NCBI GenBank assembly: GCA_011754105.1
Contig: JAAKDF010000004.1
Coordinates: 1-64,000 of the forward strand
From: Serratia symbiotica
GTDB taxonomy: Bacteria > Pseudomonadota > Gammaproteobacteria > Enterobacterales > Enterobacteriaceae
Direction: 5' to 3'
DNA length: 64,000 nucleotides
The number at the start of each line of letters is the position of its first letter. Within the stretch, counting starts at the first letter, position 1. Shown in pieces: positions 51,587 to 62,945 of the stretch. Under the pieces are notes generated by a model. The model saw only the letters and a program-made list of their open reading frames with translations, did not search any database and had not been told where the DNA came from. Position numbers and translations under genes: made by a program.

Positions 51587-51709
51587 AATTTCTCCTTAGC
51601 TAATCAGGGTGATATATTCAATTAGTAGAACCTGTGTTTTTTAATGAAGTAAGCAATGACTTTTCATGAAAAAATGCAAAAATCATTAATAAATTGATTT
51701 AGAATGATA

Positions 51710-51740
51710 ATGCTCTTTTTTACTGATTAAAAAAGAGCAT
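51710..51740. terminator. 13 bp perfect hairpin (bidirectional terminator-like)
   Basis: ATGCTCTTTTTTA (51710-51722) and its exact complement (51728-51740) flank a 5 nt loop. T-runs lie inside the stem. It sits between pncC and the IS66 relic and could be a remnant terminator. Confidence 0.5.
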
Positions 51741-51799
51741 AAATATAGATATAGTGCTGGCCTCACAAAACCCTAATAAACTGTACGCTATGGTGTTAA

Positions 51800-52740
51800 A
51801 ATTATTATTGGACCAAGAGCCGCAGACGCAGCGAAGCCAGACACTGGCAGGATATATTATATCCAGCAACTGGAAGAAGCACTGAAAAATGCCCGTCAGT
51901 GGTGCTTAGATCGTAAAAGCGAAGTCTTTCAGGGGGAACAAGCGCGGGTTGTTCGATATTGAGGACGATGCTGCCGATATTAAGCAGCAACTGGTCACGC
52001 TATTATCTGAGCCAAAAGCATCAAATATCTTCGACCCCTGCAAGGGCAAAACCCAAAGCGGTTATCTGTGGCCCTATATCGCCGCACGAGGTGCAGAGCG
52101 AGTGATAGTGCTAACCGGGGGCACAGTGGTTATAGTATGCCCGCAATGTGCTTAGTGGACGGTGATGCCGGTTACCAGGCATTATTCAAAGCGGCTAGGT
52201 GGTTGAAGCCAGGGGTCTGGCGCAAGGCACTTCGAGCTTTTCACTGCCAACCTAAGCCTGGTGGCGAAGCTAGCTCTATATACTATCCATAAGTTATTCA
52301 GGCTTGAGTGCAAAATCAAACATTGGTCAGCGGATAAAAAACGTCAAGTGCGGCGGCACTATGCTTAGCCCTAGCTGAACGCATTCTATCAATAGCTTTT
52401 TTACAATAAGCGCAAACGGCCTCCAACTCCGGGTTACGCAAAGAGTGCTTGACTATAGGTCTATACCTATACTATGAAACGCTGGTTAGCATTACTGTAT
52501 TATCTTGACGATTGCCGAGAACCCATAGATAACAATAGATAACAATCGCATGGAAAACTGCTACCTTCCGGTAGCAGTAAGCCGCAAGAACATACTCTTT
52601 GCCGGGTCTTTGCTTGCAAAAAAACGTATGGCAGCTATCCTGAATCTGTTGGAAACCGTCAAACTCAACAGACACGCCACGTATATCTGGTTACATGATG
52701 TGCTAACCCGCTCCTACCTGATCCTAAAACAGCTTTAGTT
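51800..52740 (+). mobile_element. IS66-family TnpC transposase relic
   Basis: Plus-strand pieces in order: QLEEALKNARQWCLDRKSEV with FQGEQARLFD, LSEPKASNIFDPCKGKTQSG and YLWPYIAARGAERV, VDGDAGYQALFK, FELFTANLSLVAKLAL with HWSADKKRQVRRHYA, RWLALLYYLDDCREPIDNNR and AVSRKNILFAGSLLAKKRMA with AILNLLETVKLNRHATYIWL. This is the whole IS66 TnpC order (coiled coil, DDE domain, C-terminal R-K-N-x-L-F motif) with many stops and shifts. It lies at the pncC/mutS junction. Confidence 0.82.
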
Positions 52741-53118
52741 AATATCCGCCAGCTTATTACATTATTTTAATCATACAATATGAATTCACCGTTCGGTTAC
52801 AATTATTGCGTCTTTGTTTTTGTCTGTAGGCTTAATTATTTCGATAGCTTTGGGTAATAAAGTTTTGCGTGCGGTTTTATTCATTATATAAGAGCTATGT
52901 TATGGCTAACCACTTGATTTACTGAGGCTAAAATCTATCTTTTTTGCCAAGTGTAGACCCTACGTTTATACAGTAATATTATACCATATCCTACATAATA
53001 ACCTAGACTTTGACCTACGCTTACAGGCGGATTTTGGTGATTATTTATTAAACAACGGGATACTTAATGATTACAACCAAAATAAAAATTCACCTCAAAT
53101 TCAATGGAATAAAAAATT
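52741..53118. other. Gene-free region upstream of mutS
   Basis: AT-rich, no recognised coding remnant. It must hold the mutS promoter. No strong ribosome binding site is visible before the mutS ATG, only A-rich sequence. Confidence 0.45.
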
Positions 53119-55680
53119 ATGTCTATGGTTGACAGTAAGAATCTAGATTCCCACACCCCAATGATGCAACAGTATCTTCGCCTAAAAGCACAGCATCCCG
53201 AAATTCTGCTGCTCTACCGCATGGGTGACTTCTACGAGTTGTTCTATGACGACGCCAAACGCGCATCGCAGTTGTTAGATATTTCTCTGACCAAGCGCGG
53301 AGCCTCGGCGGGTGACCCTATTCCGATGGCTGGCGTGCCATACCATGCAGTAGAAAACTATCTGGCTAGGCTGGTGCAGCTAGGTGAATCTGTCGCTATC
53401 TGCGAGCAGATCGGCAATCCAGCCACTAGCAAAGGACCAGTCGAACGCAAAGTGGTTCGCATCGTCACCCCTGGTACCATTACTGATGAAGCGCTGCTGC
53501 AAGAGAGACAGGATAACCTGCTGGCGGCGATCTGGCAAGATACTCGCGGTTTTGGCTACGCGACGCTGGACGTCAGTTCTGGCCGCTTCCGCATCGCCGA
53601 GCCGCAAGATAGTGAAATCATGGCAGCAGAGTTACAACGCACTAACCCTGCAGAACTTCTCTATCCGGAAACCTTTGAACAGATAGAGCTGATCGAACAG
53701 CGTCACGGCCTGCGCCGCCGCCAACTTTGGGAATTTGAGCTGGAGACTGCGCGTCAGCAGCTCAATTTGCAGTTCGGTACCCGCGATTTGATCGGCTTCG
53801 GCGTTGAGCAGGCGCATCGGGCACTGCGCGCCGCTGGCTGTTTACTACAATATGTCAAAGATACCCAACGTACCTCACTGCCACATATTCGTAGCATCAC
53901 TATGGAACGACAGCAGGACGGCATCATCATGGATGCTGCTACACGTCGTAACCTAGAACTGACCCAAAACCTGTCCGGGGGTAGTGAAAATACACTAGCG
54001 GCAATCCTCGACCATACGATGACCCCCATGGGTAGCCGCATGCTAAAGCGCTGGATGCACATGCCGACCCGCAACATCAACGTGTTGAACGATCGCCAAC
54101 AGGCCATTGGCAAGCTGCAAGATCTATATAGCGATTTGCAACCTTCGCTGCGGCAGGTTGGCGATCAGGAGCGTATCTTAGCGCGTCTGGCGCTACGTAC
54201 CTCCCGTCCACGCGACCTGGCACGCATGCGCCACGCTTTCCAACAGTTGCCGGATATTCGCGCATTATTGCAAAATGTGGATACACCGCATGCGCAACAG
54301 TTACTATCGCAGGTTGGTCAATTCGATGCGTTGTTGGATCTGCTAGAACGCGCGATAGTCGAATCCCCACCAGTGCTGGTGCGTGATGGCGGTGTTATTG
54401 CCCCTGGCTACAATAGCGAACTGGACGAGTGGCGCGAACTAGCGGACGGTGCCAGCGACTATTTGGATCGACTGGAAATTCGCGAACGTAAAAAGTGGGG
54501 GCTTGATACTTTAAAGGTGGACTTCAATGGCGTGTACGGCTATTACATTCAGGTCAGCCGTGGACAAAGCCATCTGGTACCAATCCATTATGTGCGCCGT
54601 CAGACGCTAAAAAACGCTGAGCGCTATATCATTCCTGAACTAAAAGAATATGAAGACAAGATCCTGACTTCAAAAGGCAAGACTCTGGCGATCGAAAAAA
54701 ACTTGTACGAAGAGCTGTTCGATATACTGCTGCCACATCTGGCGGAGTTGCAGCAAAGCGCTGCTGCACTGGCCGAACTAGACGTGCTGACCAACCTGGC
54801 CGAACGCGCCGATACTCTACACTATGCTTGCCCCACGATGAGCGAACAACCGGGGCTTCATATCACTGAAGGACGCCACCCGGTGTTGGAACAGGTGCTG
54901 AGCGAACCTTTTATCTCCAACCCGCTTTCAATGTCACCAACACGCCGCATGCTGATCATAACTGGCCCCAACATGGGCGGAAAAAGCACCTATATGCGCC
55001 AAACAGCATTGATGGTCCTGATGGCGCACATTGGTAGCTATGTGCCAGCCACTAAAGCCCATATCGGCCCAGTGGATCGCATATTTACCCGCGTTGGTGC
55101 CGCAGATGATTTAGCCTCAGGTCGTTCTACCTTTATGGTAGAAATGACCGAAACTGCCAATGTCCTGCACAATGCCACCCAGCACAGCCTGGTGCTAATG
55201 GATGAAATTGGCCGTGGCACCTCTACCTACGATGGTCTATCGCTGGCCTGGGCGTGCGCTGAAAACCTGGCTAACCGAGTCAAAGCCATGACGCTGTTCG
55301 CTACCCACTACTTCGAGCTGACCACCTTGCCAGAGAAAATGGAAGGCGTGGTCAACGTACATCTGGATGCGCTAGAGCACGGGGACACCATCGCCTTTAT
55401 GCACAGCGTGCAATACGGTGCAGCGAGCAAGAGTTACGGCTTGGCGGTTGCAGCACTGGCAGGTGTACCGCGCGATGTCATCAAACGCGCCCGTCAAAAA
55501 CTGCGTGAATTAGAGTCTCTCTCCAACCACACCGCCGCTAGCACCGTTGATGCAACTCAGATAACGTTTTTGGCTGAGGAAACCTCATCCGCAGTGGCGG
55601 CGCTGGGGGCATTAAACCCAGATTCACTATCGCCGCGTCAGGCGCTAGAGTGGCTTTATAAGTTGAAAAATATGATGTGA
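53119..55680 (+). CDS. mutS: DNA mismatch repair protein MutS
   Basis: The 853 aa protein has the E. coli length and order. The N-terminal mismatch-binding motif GDFYELF (about 37-43) carries the stacking phenylalanine and glutamate. The core and lever domains follow, then Walker [14 protein letters not shown] (about 614-626), [20 protein letters not shown], Walker [17 protein letters not shown] and FATHYFELT. The C-terminal dimer/tetramer tail ends [14 protein letters not shown]. It is intact. Many symbionts in later reduction stages lose mismatch repair, so this genome still keeps it (MutL not in view). It is followed by a terminator. Confidence 0.97.
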   Translation: MSMVDSKNLDSHTPMMQQYLRLKAQHPEILLLYRMGDFYELFYDDAKRASQLLDISLTKRGASAGDPIPMAGVPYHAVENYLARLVQLGESVAICEQIGNPATSKGPVERKVVRIVTPGTITDEALLQERQDNLLAAIWQDTRGFGYATLDVSSGRFRIAEPQDSEIMAAELQRTNPAELLYPETFEQIELIEQRHGLRRRQLWEFELETARQQLNLQFGTRDLIGFGVEQAHRALRAAGCLLQYVKDTQRTSLPHIRSITMERQQDGIIMDAATRRNLELTQNLSGGSENTLAAILDHTMTPMGSRMLKRWMHMPTRNINVLNDRQQAIGKLQDLYSDLQPSLRQVGDQERILARLALRTSRPRDLARMRHAFQQLPDIRALLQNVDTPHAQQLLSQVGQFDALLDLLERAIVESPPVLVRDGGVIAPGYNSELDEWRELADGASDYLDRLEIRERKKWGLDTLKVDFNGVYGYYIQVSRGQSHLVPIHYVRRQTLKNAERYIIPELKEYEDKILTSKGKTLAIEKNLYEELFDILLPHLAELQQSAAALAELDVLTNLAERADTLHYACPTMSEQPGLHITEGRHPVLEQVLSEPFISNPLSMSPTRRMLIITGPNMGGKSTYMRQTALMVLMAHIGSYVPATKAHIGPVDRIFTRVGAADDLASGRSTFMVEMTETANVLHNATQHSLVLMDEIGRGTSTYDGLSLAWACAENLANRVKAMTLFATHYFELTTLPEKMEGVVNVHLDALEHGDTIAFMHSVQYGAASKSYGLAVAALAGVPRDVIKRARQKLRELESLSNHTAASTVDATQITFLAEETSSAVAALGALNPDSLSPRQALEWLYKLKNMM

Positions 55681-55701
55681 TCCGTCATGGGTCGTAGACA
55701 T

Positions 55702-55735
55702 AAAAACGGTGACTGTCATGCTCACCGTTTTTTAT
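55702..55735 (+). terminator. Terminator after mutS
   Basis: AAAAACGGTGA (55702-55712) and TCACCGTTTTT (55722-55732) form an 11 bp stem with a 9 nt loop followed by T. The leading A-run makes it also usable by the convergent rpoS relic. Confidence 0.85.
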
Positions 55736-55748
55736 TTGCTAGGGTCAA

Positions 55749-56718
55749 TTATTTTCGTTCGTTATTCTCGGAATAACGCCTCACAATGCTAAGCCCCTGT
55801 TTCTGTAAAATTTCGCGCAGGATGCACAACGCGGCGCTGCCTTTCAACCTGCATTTAATGTACACGTTCACTTGTCAGACCAATCTACCGGACCTACATC
55901 TTCTAACTTTGCCGATTCGTAGCTTAGCAGGCTCCAAAACGCCGAGCCAGCACTTCCCGCTGTTTGGCATTTAGCTCAAACAACCACTTGATGATGCTCT
56001 GTTTTATATCATCATCTTGCGTGGAGCTGCGTTGACTTCAGGTTCTTTGTCTTTCCCGTCGGCCAGAATATCTAGCAGCGACTGGTTTGTCGAGGCTTCG
56101 CAATCTCTTTAGCGCTCGGTTTATGATCCAGTTTGTAAGAAAGTTCGCGCGCGTTGCGCAGGTAGACATTAAGCTCTTTGACTATATGGATAGTCAGGCG
56201 GATAATACGCGTGTGGTTTACAATGGCGCGTTTAATCTTTTGACGTATCCACCAGTTTACGCAGGTTGAGAAACGGAAACCGCGTTCCTGGTCAAACTTT
56301 TCCACTGCGCAGATAAGACCAAGGTTACCTCGGTTACGCCTACCTTCTTCAATCATATCTAGCAGAGCCAGGCCACAGTTGCTGTAGCGGCGAGCAATTT
56401 TCACCACAAAACGAAGGTTGCTTTTTATCACAAGACGGCTGGATAGCTCATCACCGCTTAGAGCAAGCCGTGCAAAATAAACTTCTTCCTCTGCAGGAAG
56501 AATGGGGAAATAGCTAATTTCATCTAAATAAAGCTGTGTCGCATCCACTACACGCTAGGTAACGCTTTGATACAATCGCTCTCTTCTTCTACTAAATAAC
56601 TCTCGCTGCTCTCTTCTTCTAACAGCGCTTTTTCATCAAATGATTCAGCTTCAGTTCCATTTTGGTCAAAATACGTATCATCATGTAACTCGTTAACTAG
56701 TAGCGTATTTTGGCTCAT
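55749..56718 (-). pseudogene. rpoS: Stationary-phase sigma factor RpoS pseudogene
   Basis: The start [20 protein letters not shown] is readable from 56718, then a frame change, then [11 protein letters not shown]-type sequence, [40 protein letters not shown] and [20 protein letters not shown]. At the end of region 2.2 the frame carries an extra 12-15 bp ([12 protein letters not shown] for E-E-G-N-L-G-L). Region 3 is deleted (K-P-S-A-K-E-I-A joins near L-D-I-L-A-D) and region 4 is frameshifted but readable: [16 protein letters not shown] and a degenerate E-D-V-G-x-x-I-G-L-T-S-E-R-V. It is clearly dead. Confidence 0.93.
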
Positions 56719-56734
56719 AAGTGCTCCTACCCGT

Positions 56735-56775
56735 GATACCGCGAGCAGAATACATTGTATTCTGCTCGCGGTATC
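56735..56775. repeat. 41 bp perfect palindrome between nlpD and rpoS
   Basis: GATACCGCGAGCAGAATACA (56735-56754) and its exact complement (56756-56775) flank a single T. It begins right after the LPQR end of the nlpD relic and lies 17 bp before the rpoS ATG, next to the retained GGTAGGAGC ribosome binding site. Confidence 0.96.
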
Positions 56776-57610
56776 GCTGCGGAAGAAAATGCAGCTATTT
56801 TACGTATTTTTCTTTGTAACGAATTTTAAAATGCAAGCGTATTGAGCTGATTCTGGCTCTACCCATGGTGGCTACTTTTTGCTCTGCTTTACTTCTTGTT
56901 GTTCTCGAACTAGCATTGTGTCGTTGTGAGCGTAGGCACTCAGGTAATCATTAAACATAATTATGATTACCTGGAAGGTCTCGACTACTTTATTATCCTA
57001 CCTTCTGATAAGAAAAATTTATCAAAAATCTTACCCTCAGCCAACCATCTCCAACTGCTTACCGACGCGGTACTGCTTACAGGTAGAGCGGCTGCCGAGG
57101 CGATAACAGGAGACACTGCGCTCCCTACTGCTGTGGATAATATATTTTGTTTATCCGAATCATTAGAATTCCCGTTAGTTGAGTAAGAATCAACCATTGC
57201 AGTTTGCATCTGGTTGCTGGATGGACGTTTAGGAACGTCCCCTTTGGTAGCATCGGTTGCTACCAGCATAGCATGCAACCGTCTCCGTTGACAAAATTAT
57301 TATCAAGTTGAAGACTTTCAACTACATTCAGGCTGTAAGGTTCGGGAACATTATTACGCTGTGCCAAATCCCGAAAATCGTTACCAGTGATCCAGGCAAT
57401 ATAAAATAGTATATTACCGCTCTTAACTATATATGTATTACCGCTGTAGCTCCCTTTAGGAATCGACTCGTAGCTGCGGTTGTAAAAAATGCGGCCAGCA
57501 GGACTATCCTGCTGGCCGCCGACATTACTAGATGCAGTGGCTCTATCCAAGCTGCTGATGGGGTCTGGTATCGATTTATACGAATGATAAATCGATACCA
57601 GACCCCAACT
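56757..57610 (-). pseudogene. nlpD: NlpD LysM/peptidase-like lipoprotein pseudogene
   Basis: The readable core is [53 protein letters not shown] and [15 protein letters not shown], the LysM domain of NlpD. After frameshifts come WRWLAEGKIFDKFF and [10 protein letters not shown]-type degenerate LytM pieces, then [20 protein letters not shown] and LHFLPQR just before rpoS. The lipoprotein signal at the N-terminus is not recognisable. NlpD normally activates the amidase AmiC at division. Several stops and shifts show decay. Gene order nlpD-rpoS is ancestral. Confidence 0.9.
57560..57606. repeat. 20 bp perfect inverted repeat at 5' edge of nlpD relic
   Basis: GGGGTCTGGTATCGATTTAT (57560-57579) is the exact complement of 57587-57606, with a 7 nt loop ACGAATG. 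It lies where homology to NlpD begins. Confidence 0.96.
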
Positions 57611-57767
57611 TAACATCATACACACCGCAATCCAGCATAAATTCATCATTAGGATCCCCGTGTTTCCATTTATATCGTAGCCAAGCTTTAATTACTTTCT
57701 TAATTTCTGCGATATAAAGAAGTTCCCAGCCGATCCCTGAAATCCAAGTGACCTTCTGCCAAAACAT
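57607..57767 (-). other. Unrecognised coding-like block upstream of nlpD relic
   Basis: A minus-strand frame starting about 57767 reads MFWQKVTWISGIGWELLYIA then [20 protein letters not shown] and [17 protein letters not shown] before running into the inverted repeat. Its composition looks like real protein, but I do not recognise it, and NlpD should start here with a lipoprotein signal. It may be a fragment of an unrelated gene brought in by rearrangement. Confidence 0.35.
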
Positions 57768-57775
57768 TAAAACAT

Positions 57776-57970
57776 GGCGCCAATGCTAATCAAATTCTTT
57801 TCTTTTATGTATTTGTTAACATTGGTATTGTCAGCGGTATTGTGCCTGTCGTTGGCGTACCTTTCCCTCTAGTCAGTTATGTTAGTTCAGCACTGCTTGT
57901 CTTTATGGCTGGCTTCGGCATTATTATGTCAATCCAAACGCATCGGAAAATGCTGTCTAAAAGTTTATAA
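57776..57970 (+). pseudogene. rodA: RodA (MrdB) C-terminal fragment
   Basis: The frame reads ANQILFFYVFVNIGIVSGIV then PVVGVPFPLVSYVSSALLVF and MAGFGIIMSIQTHRKMLSKS, stop. This is the last two helices of the RodA peptidoglycan polymerase; the family's S-Y-G-G-S is changed to S-Y-V-S-S. The rest of the gene is absent. It is followed by rlpA and dacA, the E. coli order (mrdA-mrdB-rlpA-dacA). Confidence 0.85.
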
Positions 57971-57980
57971 GAGGTGAGTA

Positions 57981-58904
57981 ATGCGTAAAGAATGGCTTTA
58001 GGCCAGTATTGTGGCGGTGCTGCTTTCTTCATGTACTGCCCCCGACTACGAAACAGCAGGCACCGCACCAGATCTACTTAGGTCTGGTGGTAGAAATCGG
58101 CAGCGTGGAGCAGCAATATGAGCCTTATAATCTCAACAATATATAGGATTATAAGAGTAATGGCGCAACTTACCGCATCATAAAATATGCGCAAAATTTC
58201 TCAGAAACTGGCATGGCAAGCGGCTATGGCGCAGAGTCTAACGGCAGCAGCACTGCGCTGGGCGAACAGTTCGATCCCCGTTCCCTTACAGCAGCCAATC
58301 CGAGGCTACCAATTCTAAGTTAAGTGCGCATTACCAACCTGTCTAATACCCGTCAGTTATTAGTGCGCGTCAACGATCATAAGCCTTACAACAAATAGCG
58401 CATCATCGACCTCTAGAAAGCCGCCGCCGATCGCCTGAACCTGACCAATAACACTAAGGTCAAGGTCGATTTTATTCGCGTTGCGCCAGACGGCACCATA
58501 AGCGGCCCTGGCACTACGATTGGGAAACAAAGCTATGCCCTACTGGAGCGTCCGGATTACGGCGCCAGCAGCATGGGTACGCCAGTGCAAATAAGCCCCA
58601 CTCACCAAATGGTGCAGTGGTGCACTAGGGCGCTTATAGCGGTGGCCTGAACATCAGCAATAATGTATCAGGAAATAATAGCTATAGTGGTTTCTTCGGT
58701 GTACCTGGCACCATGCATGATGGCTACACAGAAACTGCCGTGGCCGCTGCCTCAACGGGTGATTATATTATTGTGGTTTGTGCAGCTTGGCTCGTTCAGT
58801 CAGGTGGTACAACTGCAACAGCGTTATTGTTGCCCCTTAGCATTAACTACGGCCAAACAAGATTGATAGGCGCTTATTTAGCTGAAAGATTTTCTTGTAG
58901 CTAA
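57981..58904 (+). pseudogene. rlpA: RlpA septal-ring lytic transglycosylase pseudogene
   Basis: It starts at the native ATG, MRKEWL, then a TAG. Later frames give LGLVVEIGSVEQQYEPYNLN-like sequence, YKSNGATYRIIKYAQNFSET and GMASGYGAESNGSSTALGEQ with FDPRSLTAANPRLPI (the double-psi barrel with a missing conserved H-N-T-x-x-H type pattern), VRITNLSNTRQLLVRVNDH, KAAADRLNLTNNTKVKVDFI and a VVCAAWLVQSGG remnant of the SPOR domain. Stops occur throughout. The 3' boundary is approximate. Confidence 0.85.
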
Positions 58905-59100
58905 AGTAGCTTTAAACCAGATGTGTTTAGTGATGAATGCTCAACGCAAATCAGAAATGTCGTTACCCCTATCTGAAGCCAGATAGTTTGATGCATTTGT
59001 CACTTACCCAGAAAATTTTGCTCTAAATGAGTAGATCGATTGTTTTATAGCAGATGCAAAATATGTATATCAATTGCTATACAAGGAGAAAGAGCAAATA

Positions 59101-59369
59101 ATGAAATCTAATGTTCAGCTCAATATTCGGGTAAAAGATGCTCAGAGAGTACTGTACTGATCAATAAAGCAGCCGACATTCTACATAAATCGCGTACTGA
59201 CTTTCTCCTCGAGATGGCCTGTCAGGATGCAAAAACGTGCTTCTTGATCGCCGGATATTAAATCTCAATGATGAACAGTACGAAGTTAATTTATCGATAT
59301 GATAGATGCCCAAGTCACAGCGAATCCGGCACTGGGTGCACTTCTGGCGAGAAAACTGCAGTGGAAAAA

Positions 59370-59373
<4 letters not shown>
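59101..59373 (+). pseudogene. DUF1778 ribbon-helix-helix antitoxin pseudogene (TacA-like)
   Basis: It reads MKSNVQLNIRVKDAQRVLY, stop; then one frame over INKAADILHKSRTDFLLEMA with CQDAK; then after another shift VLLDRRILNLNDEQYEV; and finally FIDMIDAQVTANPALGALLA with RKLQWKK and the stop at 59371-59373. This is the whole order of DUF1778 antitoxins of the TacAT/AtaRT/KacAT type, about 90 aa, with an N-terminal RHH fold. A GGAGAAAGAGC site precedes the ATG. It overlaps the toxin relic as in intact operons. Confidence 0.85.
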
Positions 59374-59832
<459 letters not shown>

Positions 59833-59917
59833 TTTAATACCTGAGCAAGCAACCTAGCGCTTGATTTTATCAAAGATATAATATCTACGGGCAGCATCTT
59901 TTTATTAGATCTCTGCT

Positions 59918-59953
59918 TATATAAATTTATATATAAATTTATATATAAATTTA
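59918..59953. repeat. Three perfect 12 bp tandem repeats
   Basis: TATATAAATTTA occurs three times in a row without mismatches, about 130 bp upstream of dacA. It may be a slippage product; it lies in AT-rich DNA. Confidence 0.95.
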
Positions 59954-60082
59954 ATGTCTTTTTAGGGGACATTACAGCTTTGGCGTCAACAGTCTAATGA
60001 TGAATAATGCCTACTGGGATCTTATATGTTATAGTGATGACTCATTTTTAACCTTAACATCACTGATATTGTAGTTCCGATC

Positions 60083-61294
60083 ATGAAACATGTAAATTAT
60101 TTTCGCTTTATCAAGTGTATAGCACTCAGTACAGTTATCACGATAAGCGCCGCTACTGTAGCGCATGCAGATGACGTTAATATCAAGACCCTGATCCCAG
60201 GTGTCCCACAAATCGATGCGGCAGCATATATCCTGATAGATTACAATTCCGGCAAGGTGCTAGCTGAGATGAACGCCGATGCGCGCCGCGATCCAGCCAG
60301 CCTAACAAAAATGATGACCAGCTACGTTATTGGTCAAGCGCTGAAAGTCGGCAAGATCGGCCAGGAAGATCTTGCTACTGTGGGTCAAGATGCTTGGGCA
60401 ACAGGGAATCATGTGTTCAAAGGTTCTTCGCTAATGTTTCTTATACCAGGCGATCGCGTATCAGTCGCCAAGCTGAGCCGTGGTATTAACATACAGTCCG
60501 GTAATGATGCCTGCGTGGCGATGGCCGACTATGTAGCTGGTAGTCAGGATGCGTTCGTTAATCTGATGAATACTTACGTTAACAAGCTTAGCCTACAGAA
60601 TACCCACTTCCGGACGGTACATGGCCTGTATGCGCAGGGTCAGTACAGTTCGGCACGCGATATGGCGCTGATCGGCCAGGCACTAATCCGCGATGTACCA
60701 GACGAGTACGCAATTTATAAAGAAAAAGATTTTACTTTCAACAACATCCGACAAATGAACCGTAACGGTCTACTGTGGGATACCAGCTTAAACGTTGATG
60801 GCATTAAAACCGGCCACACCGATGCAGCGGGATACAACCTAGTGGTTTCGGCCACTGCAGGCCAGATGCGTCTGATCTCCGCCATACTGGGTAGCCGTAC
60901 CTACAAAGGCCGTGAAATAGAAAGCAAGAAATTGCTGACCTGGGGCTTTCGTTTATTCGAAACCGTCGCGCCATTAAAAGTCGGCAAAGAGTTCGCTTCT
61001 GAACGCGTGTGGTTTGGCAATGCCGATCGCGTCGATCTGGGTGTGGATAAAGACGTCTACCTGACAATCCCTCGTGGACACATGAAAGATCTGAAGGCCA
61101 GCTACGTGCTCAATACCCCAGAAATTCACGCGCCGTTGGCGAAGAACCAGGTTGTCGGTAACATCAACTTCCAACTGGATGGTAAAATCATCGAGCAACG
61201 CCCGCTGGTAGTGATGAACGAGGTAAAAGAAGGCGGCTTCTTTAGCCATATCGCTGACTGGGTCAAACTGATGTTCCATCGCTGGTTTAGATAA
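60083..61294 (+). CDS. dacA: D-alanyl-D-alanine carboxypeptidase, PBP5
   Basis: The 403 aa protein equals the E. coli length. It has a signal peptide ([16 protein letters not shown], cleavage before DDVNIK), SxxK motif [13 protein letters not shown] motif [23 protein letters not shown] motif [17 protein letters not shown] and the C-terminal amphipathic membrane anchor [18 protein letters not shown]5 trims the fifth D-Ala from peptidoglycan stem peptides. Near residue 175 the family H-G-L-D-x-D/E-G-Q-Y-S is [10 protein letters not shown], losing two acidic residues. It is otherwise intact although rodA and rlpA beside it are dead. Confidence 0.96.
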   Translation: MKHVNYFRFIKCIALSTVITISAATVAHADDVNIKTLIPGVPQIDAAAYILIDYNSGKVLAEMNADARRDPASLTKMMTSYVIGQALKVGKIGQEDLATVGQDAWATGNHVFKGSSLMFLIPGDRVSVAKLSRGINIQSGNDACVAMADYVAGSQDAFVNLMNTYVNKLSLQNTHFRTVHGLYAQGQYSSARDMALIGQALIRDVPDEYAIYKEKDFTFNNIRQMNRNGLLWDTSLNVDGIKTGHTDAAGYNLVVSATAGQMRLISAILGSRTYKGREIESKKLLTWGFRLFETVAPLKVGKEFASERVWFGNADRVDLGVDKDVYLTIPRGHMKDLKASYVLNTPEIHAPLAKNQVVGNINFQLDGKIIEQRPLVVMNEVKEGGFFSHIADWVKLMFHRWFR

Positions 61295-61537
61295 GAGGTA
61301 ATAAGTGATCACCGTCAAAAATTTTGTAACATCTGTCACAAAATATGAAAGACATCCGAGCGAAAGTATAGCGCTTTAGAGCCTAATATAGTAGGCCCAA
61401 CTGTTGCAGCCATGATTGCATAAACTGTACATTCATAATTGCCTTAAAGAGATTTTCTCTAGGGTCTTTCTGCTAGCGAGGTGGCTTTCTCATATGCTAA
61501 AAGCAGACTGATATCTTGAAGCTTGATGTCTTTTTGG

Positions 61538-62552
61538 GGCTTTATTGAATAAATCGGATTTAGAATAAAGAGTCCCCTGAATAGGCATCTTTCAGGCAAT
61601 TCGTACAGTTTCTGGCATACCGGCCAGCGTTATCTTGTTTAATGCACAGATCATGGCCATAGCCTATGCAACTTGCAAATCATAATCTCGTAGCGACAGG
61701 TGACAACCAAATAGCTGTTTTACTCTGTACATCGCTATTTCAGCTATCTAACGTCGGTGGTAGCCTGTCATACTTTCACTTTGTGTGTTGTCTGCGGTAA
61801 GGCGCAGGTTTGCCACCGCTTCCTTTTGGTCTGCATAGTCTGCTGACCAAAAATGGGCTCCGCTTCTGGACGGTATTAACGCCATTATCTTCTTGCTCCT
61901 TAACTCATCATGACTCACTCGCCTATCGTAAGCACACATCCGCCGAGGCGACTTTAATTTTACGGTACATCTGGCGGAGGAGAACCTGGGAAGGCTTCTG
62001 TGTCGATGACATTGCTCAAAGAAAGGTCATCACAGATGACCTCATTTGTTTCTGTATCTATAGCTAAATGCAGTTTTCGCCAGATCCGCCATTTCCCCTG
62101 ACCGTTTTTTATAACTAGGTGCGCAATTTCATCTGGCGTTGGGGTTTTAAACGGGACATTGAAGGAGACGGATTTCGCTCGCTTAATGATTCAGGTGTAG
62201 TCCTGGCAGTTCAACGGCACTTGCATCAGTGAGAAAATGGAGTTGATGTAGCCCTGGAGGGAGCGAAATGTCAGGATGAAAATCCGTTTCAGCATCAAGA
62301 CGCTGGTCATTGCCATATTGGAATAATGTTGTGGGCGACCAAGTAGAGAAGGTTTTTCCTCGCAGTACCAGGGGTGAATTGCCATTTTATCCACCCGGGA
62401 AGTTAGTGAACCCCGAGTGATAAGGGCGTTGTTGTAAGCCTTCCAGTTGGTGATCTTGAACTTTTGCTTGACCACGCCATGTCTGCTATTTTGATAGAAA
62501 GAGAGTTATCTGATCCTAGTGCCGGCCAAATGTTCGATTTATTCAACAACCA
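61538..62552 (-). mobile_element. IS5-family (IS903-like) element, near full length but dead
   Basis: About 1.0 kb with both ends (GGGCTTTATTGAATAAATCGGATTT from 61537 and ATTTATTCAACAACCACGC at the right). The minus strand recovers VKQKFKITNWKAYNNALITR, SVLMLKRIFILTFRSLQGY, a shifted catalytic middle and YDRRVSHDELRSKKIMALI with PSRSGAHFWSADYADQKEAV. Frameshifts and a short deletion near 62110 inactivate it. It separates dacA from the rsx genes. Confidence 0.9.
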
Positions 62553-62945
62553 CGCTACAACTAATAGATAAAGCGGATTTCCTTGCATTAAACGTTTTAA
62601 AAAGGCCATTATGCTTTTAGGAGCCTTATCCACAACTACCCCTATAATATAAAACAACGTAACAGGTATTTATATCCTCTCCCACTTAGTAGCGCTTAGC
62701 GCGTAGCAACATTTCCCATGAATCCTTATTGGGTAGGCAAAATACTAGCGATATTTTCCTCATCAATAGCACCGGCTAGAGCTGATTTATAGGGTCTTTT
62801 CATTTATCTCAGGGAAGGCAACCCAACGGGTTATTATGAAAAATTTAGCTAGAATAAACCCAAAATTCCCTAACATTGCTATGGCATGTTGTCGTTGCGC
62901 TGCAGATTCCTGATAATTGGCGGCTTTTATTTTTTAGGTATCGTA
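62553..62945. other. Gene-free region upstream of rsxA
   Basis: No recognised coding remnant. E. coli has ydgK here; I do not see it. A GGTATCGTA leader precedes the rsxA ATG with no strong ribosome binding site. Confidence 0.4.
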
